A stretch of 64,000 nucleotides of DNA from Euonymus europaeus (lineage: Eukaryota; Streptophyta; Magnoliopsida; Celastrales; Celastraceae): the NCBI GenBank assembly GCA_963580455.1, contig OY756968.1, positions 23,281,996 through 23,345,995 on the forward strand, written 5' to 3'. How positions within the stretch are numbered: position 1 is the stretch's first letter; the number at the start of each line of letters is the position of its first letter. The notes below the pieces were generated by a model. That model searched no databases. It saw nothing but the letters and a program-made list of their open reading frames with translations, and was not told the DNA's origin. Made by a program: the position numbers and the translations under genes. This document shows, piece after piece, positions 12,141 to 22,865 of this stretch.

Positions 12141-13208
12141 TAATGGGAGTAGCTAGCGGTGGCCATCTCTAAAGGGAAGTCACAAATATCCAAAAAGGAA
12201 AGCTAAGGGACAACCAATGAAAATCAAAGATGAAAATTTCAATTATTTTGATTTATTTCAATGTATTTTCAATTCGGCCCGGAGAAATTCTAAAACTTAG
12301 GCTCAGCACACTGAGTGCCCAAGGGCCGGGCCTGGTAAGCCAAGAGGACCGGCTTGGCCCAGTTTTTTCTTAATTATTGACGTGCCACTGCTAGTAATAA
12401 TCGCAAAACCATTAAAAAATACTACATGGAACTTGAAGAATTTAAAAAAAATGAACTAGCGATGTATCATCCGCCCAACCCCTCAAAATCAATTTCAATA
12501 TTCATCCTACACTCTAGACTCACTTTCAAGTTTCAATACTACACTTTCACAATCCCCACTGCAGCTACTGCCATCACCACCGTACATGGGGAGGGCCGGC
12601 CTGGGCGACTGCCCTGAGCACCTAAGAAAAAATAGTTATATATCCCTAAAAGCTAAAGCATATTCGTTACTCAGACACTCAATTAAGTTAATCTATTTAG
12701 TTTGGTTTGAAAGAATTAGATTTGATTGTTTGAATATTGATGTTTGACGATCTCAACAATGGGATTATGTGTAATTGATCTTCGTTTTCAATTAAAACTT
12801 AATATGTGAAGTGTGAAAATATAAAATATTTTGTGATTGAATAGTGGAGACTAAAAGTCATTAAAATTGTTTGGTTGAATCTTGATTATTAATTTAAAAT
12901 TTGTCAATAATTATCCGTTCACCCACCACCACCGGCCCCTTCTCCAAGTCCCACCGCGGCACCACCTCCCCTCCCAACACAGCCATCAAATGCAAACTGA
13001 ATACTCGTTCACTTTATGGTAATTATCGAACGAGACCTTTGTTTGTCACAATTGAAGATAATTTGCCTAGTTTTCTTCCGTGTCGTAATTACACGATCGA
13101 CCTAAGCATTTCCATCCATAACGAAAAACAAAGTCAGCTGAATATATGTATATAGATTACTAGAACCGATTCATTGAGATGACATTTACTATTTTTCACG
13201 TGTGGGCT
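12141..13208. other. Intergenic, repeat-derived in part
   Basis: No gene recognised. Two GC-richer patches, at 12280-12360 (GGGCCGGGCC type) and 12585-12625 (GGGCCGGCCTGGG type), face each other and may be ends of an old transposon, but I could not define termini. Confidence 0.35.
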
Positions 13209-13445
13209 TAAGGATGACCATTTCACCCATGGATGCCGCCTCAATCGGGGTGGGTTCGGGTTCAGGGATTTTTGAAATCCCTGAGCCGGGTATGGGGCGG
13301 GAATGGTATTCCCATATCCGCCCCCGAACCCGCCCCGAACTTTTTATAATATTTAATATATATATGTTACATATATCTAATACCTATACATATATAATAT
13401 ATACATACACTGACACACATATATATATATATATATAATACATAC
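13209..13445. mobile_element. Decayed relative of the GC-rich hAT MITE
   Basis: Starts TAAGGATGACC and continues through CGGGTTCAGGG, then CCGAACCCGCCCCGAAC followed by TTTTTATAATATTTAA. This is the same arrangement, in reverse orientation, as the 18309-18944 element (GGGATGGCAA, then CCGAACCC blocks, then an AT and TATG-rich core). It loses similarity within the AT core, so the other end appears missing. Confidence 0.55.
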
Positions 13446-13665
13446 ATATATAAGCCCTTCTCTTATGCGGGTGCAAAATATGGACTTCATCCTCAGCCGT
13501 TGGATTTGATGAACGGTTTAGATTAAAACTTATATTTTACCAGAGAAACACATAACGAGTCGACTTTTTTTCTTCCTTCCTTTAAGACCATAAAAGTAGA
13601 TACTTCAAAATCATTAAAAAAGCGGCGTGATTTCATGGTGGATTCGACCTTGCAATTAGAATTGG
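13446..13665. other. Spacer and target site of the LINE
   Basis: No gene. It ends in CAATTAGAATTGG (13653-13665). This is repeated with one mismatch as CAATCAGAATTGG at 20111-20123 and is the probable target-site duplication of the LINE. Confidence 0.5.
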
Positions 13666-13781
13666 TTTTTTTTTTTCTGATGAAAGCAGACCTTGCCAGA
13701 AAAGCAAGGAAAGACCACTAGCATAAATAAAAGAGATCAACTCCAAAGCTTACAAAGAAACTGAAAGTAAAGACAGCAAAC

Positions 13782-16700
13782 TCAAACAGCTAAATCATGT
13801 GCCTGGAAGTTAAGGTTTCTTGGGATCCATTCCCAAGAAACAAGCAGATTGTTAACAGAAATGAACTCTAAAATGTCATAGAAAATAGAAGATAACGACC
13901 AACTAGGTGCCATCAAAGCATCCTTCAAGCTTGAAATGCATGATAGACTGTCTGATCGAAGAGTCACAGCAGACCAACTCTGAGCTGCAGCAAGCTTTAA
14001 AGCATAAAATACAGCCAACAACTCTCCTTCTTCCGCAGAAGAAGCCAAACCAGCCAAAGACCGATCGAAAATATGCAAAGAGCCTCGAAAGGCAGCCACC
14101 CCAAGGCCAGATAAACCATGTTTAAAGGCAGCATCACAATAGATGTAAACAACATGCTGGTCCACACCTCCCCGAGTCGCAGAAGAAGGCAACACCATAT
14201 TGGGGCGAGGCATAGAGAAAGCTTGAACCGTAATATCAACTCTCTGCTGGAAAATTTCAGTGCACTTCGCAATCAGAGGCTTTGGATGATGGTGGAAAAT
14301 CAAATTCCTAACTCTCCAAATTTCATCACAAAACACAACAAAAATAATAGGGGCCAACTTCCTGTTAATAGATAAGACATGATGGAATCGCCAAGACAAA
14401 CCTTTTTCAATCAAAAGCATGAGGGATGATGACTGAAAGTCTTCAATACGAATATTCCATCTAGAGCCAAATAGCACTGCTCGAGAATAAGAGCATCTAG
14501 TGAAGAGATGCATCGAAGAATCCTCATCAGATCCACAAAGAAAACATGGAGATGGAGACACATTTAAGACCGAAGCAAGACGACTTGAAGAAGGAAGTAA
14601 ATCCTGGGAAATCCTCCAGAGAAGATGTCTAAGCCTCTCAGGGAGAGAAGAACGCCAAATAGACTTCCACAAGCCATTATCTGGATGAGACATTGGAGAG
14701 AGAATTTTGAAGGCACTTTTAGTTGAGAAAATACCTTTCTTACTTGGGGTCCAAACCATAGCATCCAATCGAGGTGCCGGAAGGGGACGAGTCATACAAA
14801 TGGCTTCAGAAGAAGACTCATCAAAGAGTTGACGAATGAGAGGCACATTCCAGGACCTGGAATTGGGAACAAAGAGCTGGTCCACATAGGAAACTTGGGC
14901 ACGGCAATCCTCATGAAGAGGAATTGGAATCCTATCATTCAGGGAATTTATCCAAGGAACATGCCAAATAGCAATAGAATCTCCACCTCCTATCAACGAA
15001 CAAGAATTCCTCATAACCAGATTTTTTGTGGCAAAAATACCTTTCCATATGAAAGAGGAATTACAACATGGAGTAGCTTGAAAAAAGTGCTTCCTAGGGA
15101 AGTAGACACTTTGTAAGAGCCGAGATACAATAGACTTAGGATTAGAAGCAAGATTCCAGCCCAATTTAATCAATAAAGCCGAATTAAAATCCTCCACTTT
15201 TCGAAAACCCAAACCCCCATGACTTCTAGGCTTACAAAGATTACCCCAATGAGTGAGAGCTAAAAATCTCTTCTTAGCACAGCCTCCAGTCCACCAAAAT
15301 CGACGGGCAATAGCATCCAGATCATGACAAACAGATAAAGGGATGCGAAAAGTAGACATCGTATAGGCTGGAAGAGACTGCACAACAGATTTGATCAAAG
15401 TTGATCTCCCCGCTTGAGAGAGAAAACGGCTCTTCCAAGATTCCAGCCGTTGGAGAGTTTTCACCTTAAGAAACTGAAAATCCTTTGATTTATTCTTAGA
15501 CAAGAATAAAGGATTGCCAAGATACTTCTCCGAGCCATCCATCTGAGAAATATGAAGAATCTCCTCCACTTCCTGTCTTAAAAAAGAAGAAGTCTGAGGA
15601 GAGAAAAAAATTCCAGATTTGTTCATATTCACCTTTTGACCCGACCAAGAGCAGAATTTATCAATACAAGCCCCAATAGCAGCCGCCTCTTGAGGAGAAG
15701 AGCGGGAGAAGATGAAAATATCATCAGCAAATAGAGAGTGAGACACATTCGGAGCATCCGCAGCAATCTGAACACCACTTAGATGACCGTGGGCTTGGCT
15801 CTTCCCAAGAAGGCGAGAAAAGACCTCCGTACACAAAATGAATATATAAGGCGAGATAGGATCACCTTGACGAAGACCACGACCCGGATGGAAAAAGGGG
15901 CCCGGAGCACCATTGAGCAAGACAGCTAAAGAAGAAGAAGTAATACATTGCATAATAATATGAACCACCAGATCAGAAAAACCATATGCACGAAGCACTC
16001 TAGCAATGAAGGTCCATTCCAAACGATCATAAGCTTTACTAAGATCAAGCTTAATAGCCATAAAAGGATTAGACTCAGATTGCCGCTTTATAAAATGAAG
16101 CACTTCTTGAACAATAATCGTATTATCAGTAATATTTCTCCCTGGAATAAAGGAAGCCTGGAAAGGCGAAATCAAAGAGTCCAGACAAACCTTTAAGCGA
16201 TTTGCCAATATCTTTGAGATGATTTTGTAAGAAACATTACATAATGAAATAGGCCTGTAATTCTCCAGCGAGGTACCATCTTTGTTCTTTGGAATTAAAG
16301 CAATAAATGTCCTGTTTAGCTGAACTGGCATAGAATGAGACATAAAGAAATTTTGGACACAAGAAATTACCTGAGCCTGAACATTACTCCAAGACTCTTT
16401 GTAAAAAATAGGAGGATAGCCATCTGGTCCAGGGGAAGTTAAACTACCCATCTTCGAAATAACCTCCCAAATTTCTTGAGCATCTGGAACTTTAGAAATA
16501 TCAGCATTGAAAGACTCAGAGATGGACGGCAGAAACAAAGATTCCAGCTCCGTAGAGATCACTGGATTGACTGATTGAAATAAATTACCAAAATAATTTA
16601 AAGCAATATTTTCCTTGTCCTTCAAATTCGAGTGCAAAATGCTAGCAGAGTCCTGCAAGGCCCAGATATGATTCTGTTTCCTCCGAATTAAGGTTGAAGC

Positions 16701-17786
16701 ATGAAAGAACTTGGTGGATCGATCACCTTCCCGAAGCCATTTTTCTTTAGACTTTTGTTTCCAAACAATTTCTTCACGAGCAAGAGTCTTTTCCAGCTCC
16801 CAAGACACAGCAGCTTGAGAGGAAGAGGTGTCAAGATGAGAAGGCAAGCTTTGAAGTCTCAAGAGCTCCCTCTGAAGTTCCACTGTGCGATGATGACACA
16901 TACCAAAAGATGCTCGATTCCACTGAGACAGAGCTGTTTGAGTATTTCTCTGGCAGTCACGCAAATTGCTATAAGCAGAGCCCCTACGATGATGTTTCCA
17001 GCTAGAAGCAATAATCGACTGACAGTCTTCATGACAATACCAAGCAGCCAAAAACCGCCACGGCCTGGACTTAGGCGAACGTTCCAAATACGTATCCAAA
17101 ATAATAGCCCCATGGTCGGATCCCCATATGGGAAGATTTAGGTTACCAGATTGAGGAAACAAAGACAACCAAGAGGCACTACAGATAGAGCGATCAAGGC
17201 GTTCTTTACTGACTATAGAATTATTGCGCTTCCTATGCCACGTAAACATAGGACCAAAGAACCCCAAATCCACACCACCAGAAAGATTTAAGAAATTTTG
17301 AAGACCCCTAGAGCCATTCGATGGAACATCCGAAACTCCCCATCGCTCAGCCGAAGTTAGAGTACCATTTAAATCGCCAAGAACTGACCAGTTATCTCCA
17401 AAAGATTGAGTAATAGACAGCAAAGAGTTCCAGAAGATAGAGTTTCGAGAATGATAGGGCGGAGCATGGACACAACAGACAAGAAATTCCTGCTCAGAGA
17501 AACCCCCAACAGAGAGAAAACAAATCATATCAGAAGTGGCCCTGACTACCCGGATATTCAATTGCTGTCTCCACCACACAGAAATACCACCCTTCAACCT
17601 ATCAGCAGACATAGAAGAAGAACCAAAGTAACCAAGCTTATTAGCTAATCGATCCATGTAAACTTCAGTAGCCTTTGTCTCCATAAGAAAAAGAACATCC
17701 GGATTGTGTTTACGGATGTGATCCGAGATCACCCTCACTGCTAGAGGACGGATCGAGCCTCTGCAGTTCCAGGAAAGGATTTTCAT
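13782..17786 (-). CDS. LINE ORF2: endonuclease / reverse transcriptase / RNase H, intact
   Basis: An uninterrupted frame of 1334 codons from the ATG at 17784-17786 (MKILSWNCRG). The reading frame extends slightly upstream but without an ATG. It starts with an APE-type endonuclease (METKA near the start, GSDHGAIIL as the SDH motif). The reverse transcriptase follows, with LDLSKAYDRLEW (motif A Asp) and FADDIFIF (motif C). Next comes a C/H-rich zf-RVT-like region (CFLCGSDEDSSMHLFTRC). It ends in an RNase H domain (YIYCDAAFKHG, EEGELLAVFYAL, RSDSLS, AHDLAV) with the expected acidic residues. It nicks DNA and primes reverse transcription at the target. The start codon overlaps the ORF1 stop as ATGA. 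No stops or frameshifts were seen, so activity in trans is possible. Confidence 0.92.
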   Translation of the reverse strand: MKILSWNCRGSIRPLAVRVISDHIRKHNPDVLFLMETKATEVYMDRLANKLGYFGSSSMSADRLKGGISVWWRQQLNIRVVRATSDMICFLSVGGFSEQEFLVCCVHAPPYHSRNSIFWNSLLSITQSFGDNWSVLGDLNGTLTSAERWGVSDVPSNGSRGLQNFLNLSGGVDLGFFGPMFTWHRKRNNSIVSKERLDRSICSASWLSLFPQSGNLNLPIWGSDHGAIILDTYLERSPKSRPWRFLAAWYCHEDCQSIIASSWKHHRRGSAYSNLRDCQRNTQTALSQWNRASFGMCHHRTVELQRELLRLQSLPSHLDTSSSQAAVSWELEKTLAREEIVWKQKSKEKWLREGDRSTKFFHASTLIRRKQNHIWALQDSASILHSNLKDKENIALNYFGNLFQSVNPVISTELESLFLPSISESFNADISKVPDAQEIWEVISKMGSLTSPGPDGYPPIFYKESWSNVQAQVISCVQNFFMSHSMPVQLNRTFIALIPKNKDGTSLENYRPISLCNVSYKIISKILANRLKVCLDSLISPFQASFIPGRNITDNTIIVQEVLHFIKRQSESNPFMAIKLDLSKAYDRLEWTFIARVLRAYGFSDLVVHIIMQCITSSSLAVLLNGAPGPFFHPGRGLRQGDPISPYIFILCTEVFSRLLGKSQAHGHLSGVQIAADAPNVSHSLFADDIFIFSRSSPQEAAAIGACIDKFCSWSGQKVNMNKSGIFFSPQTSSFLRQEVEEILHISQMDGSEKYLGNPLFLSKNKSKDFQFLKVKTLQRLESWKSRFLSQAGRSTLIKSVVQSLPAYTMSTFRIPLSVCHDLDAIARRFWWTGGCAKKRFLALTHWGNLCKPRSHGGLGFRKVEDFNSALLIKLGWNLASNPKSIVSRLLQSVYFPRKHFFQATPCCNSSFIWKGIFATKNLVMRNSCSLIGGGDSIAIWHVPWINSLNDRIPIPLHEDCRAQVSYVDQLFVPNSRSWNVPLIRQLFDESSSEAICMTRPLPAPRLDAMVWTPSKKGIFSTKSAFKILSPMSHPDNGLWKSIWRSSLPERLRHLLWRISQDLLPSSSRLASVLNVSPSPCFLCGSDEDSSMHLFTRCSYSRAVLFGSRWNIRIEDFQSSSLMLLIEKGLSWRFHHVLSINRKLAPIIFVVFCDEIWRVRNLIFHHHPKPLIAKCTEIFQQRVDITVQAFSMPRPNMVLPSSATRGGVDQHVVYIYCDAAFKHGLSGLGVAAFRGSLHIFDRSLAGLASSAEEGELLAVFYALKLAAAQSWSAVTLRSDSLSCISSLKDALMAPSWSLSSIFYDILEFISVNNLLVSWEWIPRNLNFQAHDLAV

Positions 17787-19919
17787 GGAGAGGGTGGGGG
17801 CATGAATCGGCACGCCTCCTCGGTCATTTGAAAATGCTGGACGAACTGGACTTTAACCTCAGACAAAGAGGATTCATCAACTGAATAATCTGCAACATGA
17901 GTGGATAATGACTTAGAAAAGTGCACTTTTTTCCTAATATATGAAGAAGCTCTGGGTTTAATTCCTTGAGGAGCCGAACGCCGGCGCGTAGAAGAAACCC
18001 CAATACCCAGATCTCTGCTACCATCAGAAAGCTCCTCTATCGCATTATCGATCTCACTCTCGGACAGAGTAGGAGAGAAATGAACAGGTAAAAGCTTTCT
18101 TTTTTTAAAACATGTGGACGGGCCCCAATCACTATCAACCGGCCCAGATAGAAAAGTTGGAACCTGAAATTTGGGCCTGCCAAGTATGGATGGGCCATTA
18201 GACAAAACATTCTCCGTGTTGGGCTCAGCCATAGAAGTCAGCCCAGTATCAAGAGAAAGTTGGGAAGAACATCGAGGACTTTCTCTGTCCAAATCACTCG
18301 ACTGGGACTAGGGATGGCAACGGGGCGGGGCGGGGCCGGGTATGCTCTCCCCATCCCCGAACCCGAACTCCATCCCCGCCCCCATCCCCGAACCCGAACC
18401 CGATTTTTGGAGTTCAGGGAATCCCCGAACCCTAACCCGACGGGGACGGGTATCACCCGAACCCGAACCCATCCCTGAACCCCAAAAATACTATAATATT
18501 ATATGTATTTGTATTTGTATTTGTATTTGTATTATATGTATATACATGTATGTGTTAGTATGTATGTATTATATATATGTCATATGTATATATGTATGTC
18601 AATATATATATATGTGTGTGTATGTTTGTCAATGTATATATATATGTGTGTATATATGTATGTCAATGTATGTATATATATGTGTGTATTAATCTATTAG
18701 ATATATGTAATATATATATATAAATAATATATGTATTATATATATATTTAAATAAAATATTAAAAAAAGTTCGGGTCGGGTTCGGGGCCGGGTAAGGTAT
18801 TACCATACCCTACCCGTCCCCGGGCAGTGGGGTTCGGGTGGCACCCGAACCCGACCCCGAACCCGAATTTTCGGGTCCCCAACCCGAAATTTCGGGTCGG
18901 GTACCCGCGGGGCCCCGAACCCGCGGGGAATTTTGCCATCCCTAACTGGGACATCGCAGCAATCGTACAACCAAGTCCGCTACCTTCTGACAAGAAAGAC
19001 ATATTAAGTGCCGTGGAGGGCAACCCAGACTGAGCCAGATAGCAGTAGTAGGGTGGCTAAAAGAAACCATCCCTGTACTATTGCTGGAATTTAGAAGATG
19101 AGGAGCACCAATATGACTCTCCGGTCGAGAAACTTGGGCCATGGTGGAACACACAGGCATGTCAAAACAAGAGCCAGAATCAGATTCCACTCGTATCCAA
19201 GGGCCAAATCGTTTAACAATCTTGCCATCAATCCCATGAACCATAGCTACCTCCTTAGTACACCAGTTGGAGTCATGACCCAGGATACCACAATGAAAGC
19301 ATATAGCAGCTAACTTTTCATACTTATACTGAATCCAAGTCTTCGATGAACCAAGAGGAATAAAGGACCCAGCAAAAAGAGGATGAACAAGGTTAATAAG
19401 GACCCTGAAACGTAGGCAAGTTAGAGAGAATTGCTCCACTTCTAAGGAGGGATCCAGACAAATGAGAGAACCAGCTTTCGCAGCCAAGACAATAGCATTA
19501 CGTTTCGTCATGAGAGAGGGAGGAAGACCATGAATCTGAGTCCAAACTGGAACCAAATCAGTATTAATAGATTGCCAAAAGCTATCCAAAGGCCATTTAA
19601 ATAGGAAGAGAACTCCTCCATTAGCCCCATTAATAATCCAAGGTTGTTTATCCAGCAGCATTTGAAGGTGAGCCTCAGAGCTAAAATGAAGAGCCATATA
19701 ACCTTTCTTCAGCTCTTTGATACTCCAGCTTGGAAGATGAGTCCAAATTCGGAAAAGAATGGACCTAACCAAAGAAATGGACATAGGTCGTTTGGAAACC
19801 AAACGAGCAAGAAGAGACACCTTTGCAAGATCAAGAATAACACCAGTATCAGGAACAAGAGACACGTCTAGATCATCAGCACATGATAAAGATTCAGTAC
19901 GAGTAAGAATATCCTCCAT
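17783..19919 (-). pseudogene. LINE ORF1 (DUF4283-like and CCHC), broken by frameshift and MITE
   Basis: The likely start is the ATG at 19917-19919 (MEDILTRTESL). The N-terminal part resembles plant L1 ORF1 proteins: a DUF4283-like region with KGYMALHFSS, PWIINGANGG and VWTQIHGLPP, then a CCHC knuckle CFHCGILGHDSNWC, the RNA-binding half of the retrotransposon. The frame is lost near 19025-19060 by a small indel, because the downstream part (SGLGCTIAAMSQ) is in another frame. The 636-bp MITE at 18309-18944 then interrupts the gene. The C-terminal segment up to the stop at 17783-17785 continues across the MITE site in that shifted frame once the MITE and one target copy are discounted. ORF1 therefore carries two independent lesions and should be dead. 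Confidence 0.85.
18309..18944. mobile_element. hAT-type MITE inserted in LINE ORF1
   Basis: A 636-bp element with perfect 12-bp terminal inverted repeats TAGGGATGGCAA (18309-18320) and TTGCCATCCCTA (18933-18944). It is flanked by a perfect 8-bp target-site duplication ACTGGGAC (18301-18308 and 18945-18952), the hAT superfamily length. Beneath the ends are GC-rich subterminal blocks built of CCCGAACC/GGTTCGGG words in both orientations, around an AT-rich core of TTTGTA and TATG microsatellites. It has no transposase. The intact duplication suggests a fairly recent insertion, later than the LINE itself. Confidence 0.92.
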
Positions 19920-20470
19920 AGAGACAATGCAAAAAACCAGAGAACGAGGACAAACACCAAGAGTAGAAAGGAGAAAAGAGAACTGACGAGAAGAAGAGAT
20001 AAGAATTAGCAGGAGAGAGTAGAGAAGGACTAGAAGCAGAAGATTAGAAGAGAAAGAGATCTGGAATAAAACCCAAGAGAGCGCTATTCTCAAGAGAGAA
20101 AGCATTTTCTCAATCAGAATTGGTTTGTTGGTGTTGAAATCAAGATTTTTATTCTTTAATATTTCCAAATCATATATGTGTAAAATCATACCAAAAATTC
20201 GTTTACCCAAATCTAGAACTCTCCAAGAAACCCAAATCAATAGCATGAGTAGACCTCAAAAGCCCAGCAATGGAGTCTCTACTAGATGGGTTTCTCTCTT
20301 CTGCATTACTATCGTGTTCTTGTTGTCAACAAATCTGAGTTACATGCATAAAAGTTCGGGTGAGATGACGAAAGAAAGCGCCATCGGAAGTGCCGTCAGC
20401 TCATATAAGTGAAACAAAAGTGTCGTCGGAGGTTCATCTGAGATGAGTGAAACAGAGGAGGAAGTTTGAG

Positions 20471-20520
20471 GGATTGAAATCTCAGCCATTGGTGAGATCC
20501 AATGACTGAGATTTCAATCC
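20471..20520. repeat. Compact hairpin
   Basis: GGATTGAAATCTCAG at 20471 pairs with CTGAGATTTCAATCC ending at 20520. The arms extend to 22 bp with one mismatch around a 6-base loop. No flanking duplication was identified. Confidence 0.6.
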
Positions 20521-20894
20521 GTATTGTATGAGAGAAAAATCGTATAAATATAATACATGTACATAAAATGTTATATTATTTTTGGGGACATTCAGGGATG
20601 AGGACTAGAAGGCCACAGAGAAGGAGAATATTTTTACAAAACGCATAATTGTTTTACTAAAGGAAAAAAAATCACAAATAAAAGAAATCAAATTGATAAT
20701 AGTGTCTTCGAGTGATCCAATATCATATTATATCCTTTTCATTTTTCAAAATTGACGGGCCAAAATAGTCCAAATTTGTCCTATAATTGATAATGGGAGT
20801 GGGGGCTGCAATGTGAATTTATTTTAATTAATCCAAGATTATAAGCCATTCATTTCATCAAACACGTAGATATCACGTGGTTAAATCTCCGCCA

Positions 20895-20916
20895 CTCTCT
20901 CTCTCTCTCTCTCTCT
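20895..20916. repeat. (CT)11 microsatellite
   Basis: Eleven CT units in an intergenic region, not associated with a recognised promoter. Confidence 0.9.
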
Positions 20917-22559
20917 CATCAAATTCATGGTTTCTTCGTCTGCCTCTACAATCCGCAATTCATTTTCTTTCCTAAAATGACAACAAATCACCCATTTCCC
21001 ATAATAGAGATGAAAAGAGAAGACTGCCCCAATTGGTATATATCATTCAAGATCTGCACCAATTGCTTCTCGATCGCATGCATCCCGTCTAACAGTATCA
21101 ATTAATGTCCCTCGCCGCGTCTTCCAAATATGAAAAACATTTCATTATTTATAGCACCCAATTAAATTAAATAATAATATATATTTTGGCTTCTTGATTA
21201 AAATTTGGATGGCCAAACGGCTGCTGCCACTGAGCGGTGGACGCTGACGGTGTGTGCGGTTGGAAAACATGGATGATGGAACTGCCGGTGGGATCAATTT
21301 CCAGAGAAAATCGTGTATTTTAAAAATTGGAAGACAGAGCATACTTTGGCCACCGGACCTGATCAGTATTAGCTTGATCCAGCTGTGTGGTTTGCAGACC
21401 CATTTGACTGTAACAGTTAGGTTGTTAACTTCATTAGTTATCGATAATTGATTTGTTATCATTTTTCCTTGATTTGTTAGGTAAACCGTAAAATCATGCA
21501 AGACAAGACCCGATCGATTAGACCCATTTCTCATTTAATCAAGATTTGGGGTTGGTTTTTTTTTCCTTTTTTCTTTGAATAAAGAAAAAGGGATGGAGTT
21601 TGAATTCGAAATTCGAGATTACATACGGTCCAATTTATCAACTGAACTATTTGAAATTTATGATTCGGTGTTGGATTGGCAGAAAATAATGAAATTAACC
21701 GAAACGGCAAATATATGCCACAACAAGCTTTAGTTATTGTACAACACTACATAAACATTTTAAAAAAAAACATTTATGCTTCATTTGTTATGTAAAAAAT
21801 CATTTCCTGGAAAAACTTTTTTTTATTATTATAGGTGTTTATTTCTAGAAAAATACAAGAAAATATAGTAAAGTCTAATAAAAAAAGTAAATTTTTCTTT
21901 AGGATATACTAACAATATTTTTGTCCAAACAGTACAAATTATTTTATTTTTTATGATAAATTTTTCTTTAGGATATATTTTTTCATGAGAGAGGTTGATT
22001 TTCTTCCAAACAAACAGAACATTATTGTTTTTGTTGGATTGAGATCGATCCCCTCGATCCAATTACTGTAATTGGAAAGTATTGAATTCCTTTTTTTTTA
22101 TAGTAAGGAGGGAGAATACGTAATATAATAAGAAACAACATTTAAAAATTCTATTATAAAATAATAGGAATGTAAGATTATGAATTCAAATATATACTTT
22201 TTTTTAGATTATCGACTTGGCGTTTTTTGAGAATGGGTGATCGAAATGAAATTGCTTGGCCCATCTTTTGGCGACTAAAAGTAGCATTAAGCCAGAAAAA
22301 AGAAGAAGCAAAGTCTCATGAGTTGGTCTGTAATTTTCAGGTAAAATAGAGAAGTGATTGTTTACTTAATAGTTAATAATATATGATAAAAAATTAGGGT
22401 TTCTATAACGGTAAAAAAAAACTATAAATATAACTATAATAGCAAGGGAAAAAAACGCAAATTTTTAAATATTTTTCTTGGAAAAAAGTAAAAATGGCGA
22501 GGCGTGATTGCGTCATTTGAAAGACCAGAATGAGCACGTGGTCATGCAAAGCAAAGCCA

Positions 22560-22860
22560 AGCCAACCCCTGCCGGCCACTCCAAATTTTTCGGTACGGTC
22601 CAATTTTTATTATAATAAAACAGAATTTTCAATACAGTTATATCAAGAAAATACATATTTTTATATAATTTTTTTTCACTTTCTATTTACAAACACTCCA
22701 AATATCAATCCTCAATACCATTTTTTTTATAATTTTCTACCATTTTCACTATTTTTTTTATGATTCTACACATTTTTTAATACATCTTTTTCAAATCACT
22801 CTCTCTTTACACTCTAAAATTTCCAGTACCATTATCAAGTGTCCCATTGCACTTGCTCAC
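22560..22860. mobile_element. Decayed Tourist-like MITE, copy 3
   Basis: Internal sequence matches the 8272-8569 element in the same orientation: CCAAATTTTTC, TACCATTTT, TTTTTCAAATCACTCTCTC, then AAAATTTCCAG and CCCATTGCACTTGCTC. The left terminal repeat is lost and the right one is altered. It abuts another copy in opposite orientation. Confidence 0.6.
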
Positions 22861-22865
22861 GGTGC

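Larger units (their letters stand above)
13666..20110 (-). mobile_element. L1-type non-LTR retrotransposon (LINE), nearly full length
   Basis: On the minus strand the element runs from about 20110 (5' end) to a poly-A tail seen as eleven T at 13666-13676. It is flanked by 13-bp direct repeats with one mismatch (13653-13665 and 20111-20123). The order is a leader of about 190 bp, ORF1 (DUF4283-like plus zinc knuckle), ORF2 (endonuclease, reverse transcriptase, zf-RVT-like, RNase H) and a short 3' UTR, as in plant L1 elements. At about 6.4 kb it seems not to be 5'-truncated. It has been hit by a hAT MITE at 18309-18944. Confidence 0.9.
20124..22559. other. Intergenic region between the LINE and DREB copy 2
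   Basis: No gene recognised; reading frames here are short and lack family resemblance. It holds a 22-bp hairpin at 20471-20520, a (CT)11 microsatellite at 20895-20916, and two copies of an AAATTTTTCTTTAGGATATA word (about 21889 and 21957) in AT-rich DNA. Confidence 0.45.

Noticed and set aside
14829..17648. Several plus-strand reading frames of 80-146 codons
   Set aside because: They are antisense shadows of the minus-strand LINE ORF2, which has full domain support. Their own sequence resembles no family.
18238..19033. Proline/asparagine-rich frames (PNPNPN type) on both strands
   Set aside because: They arise from the CCCGAACCC subterminal repeats of the hAT MITE, not from a gene.
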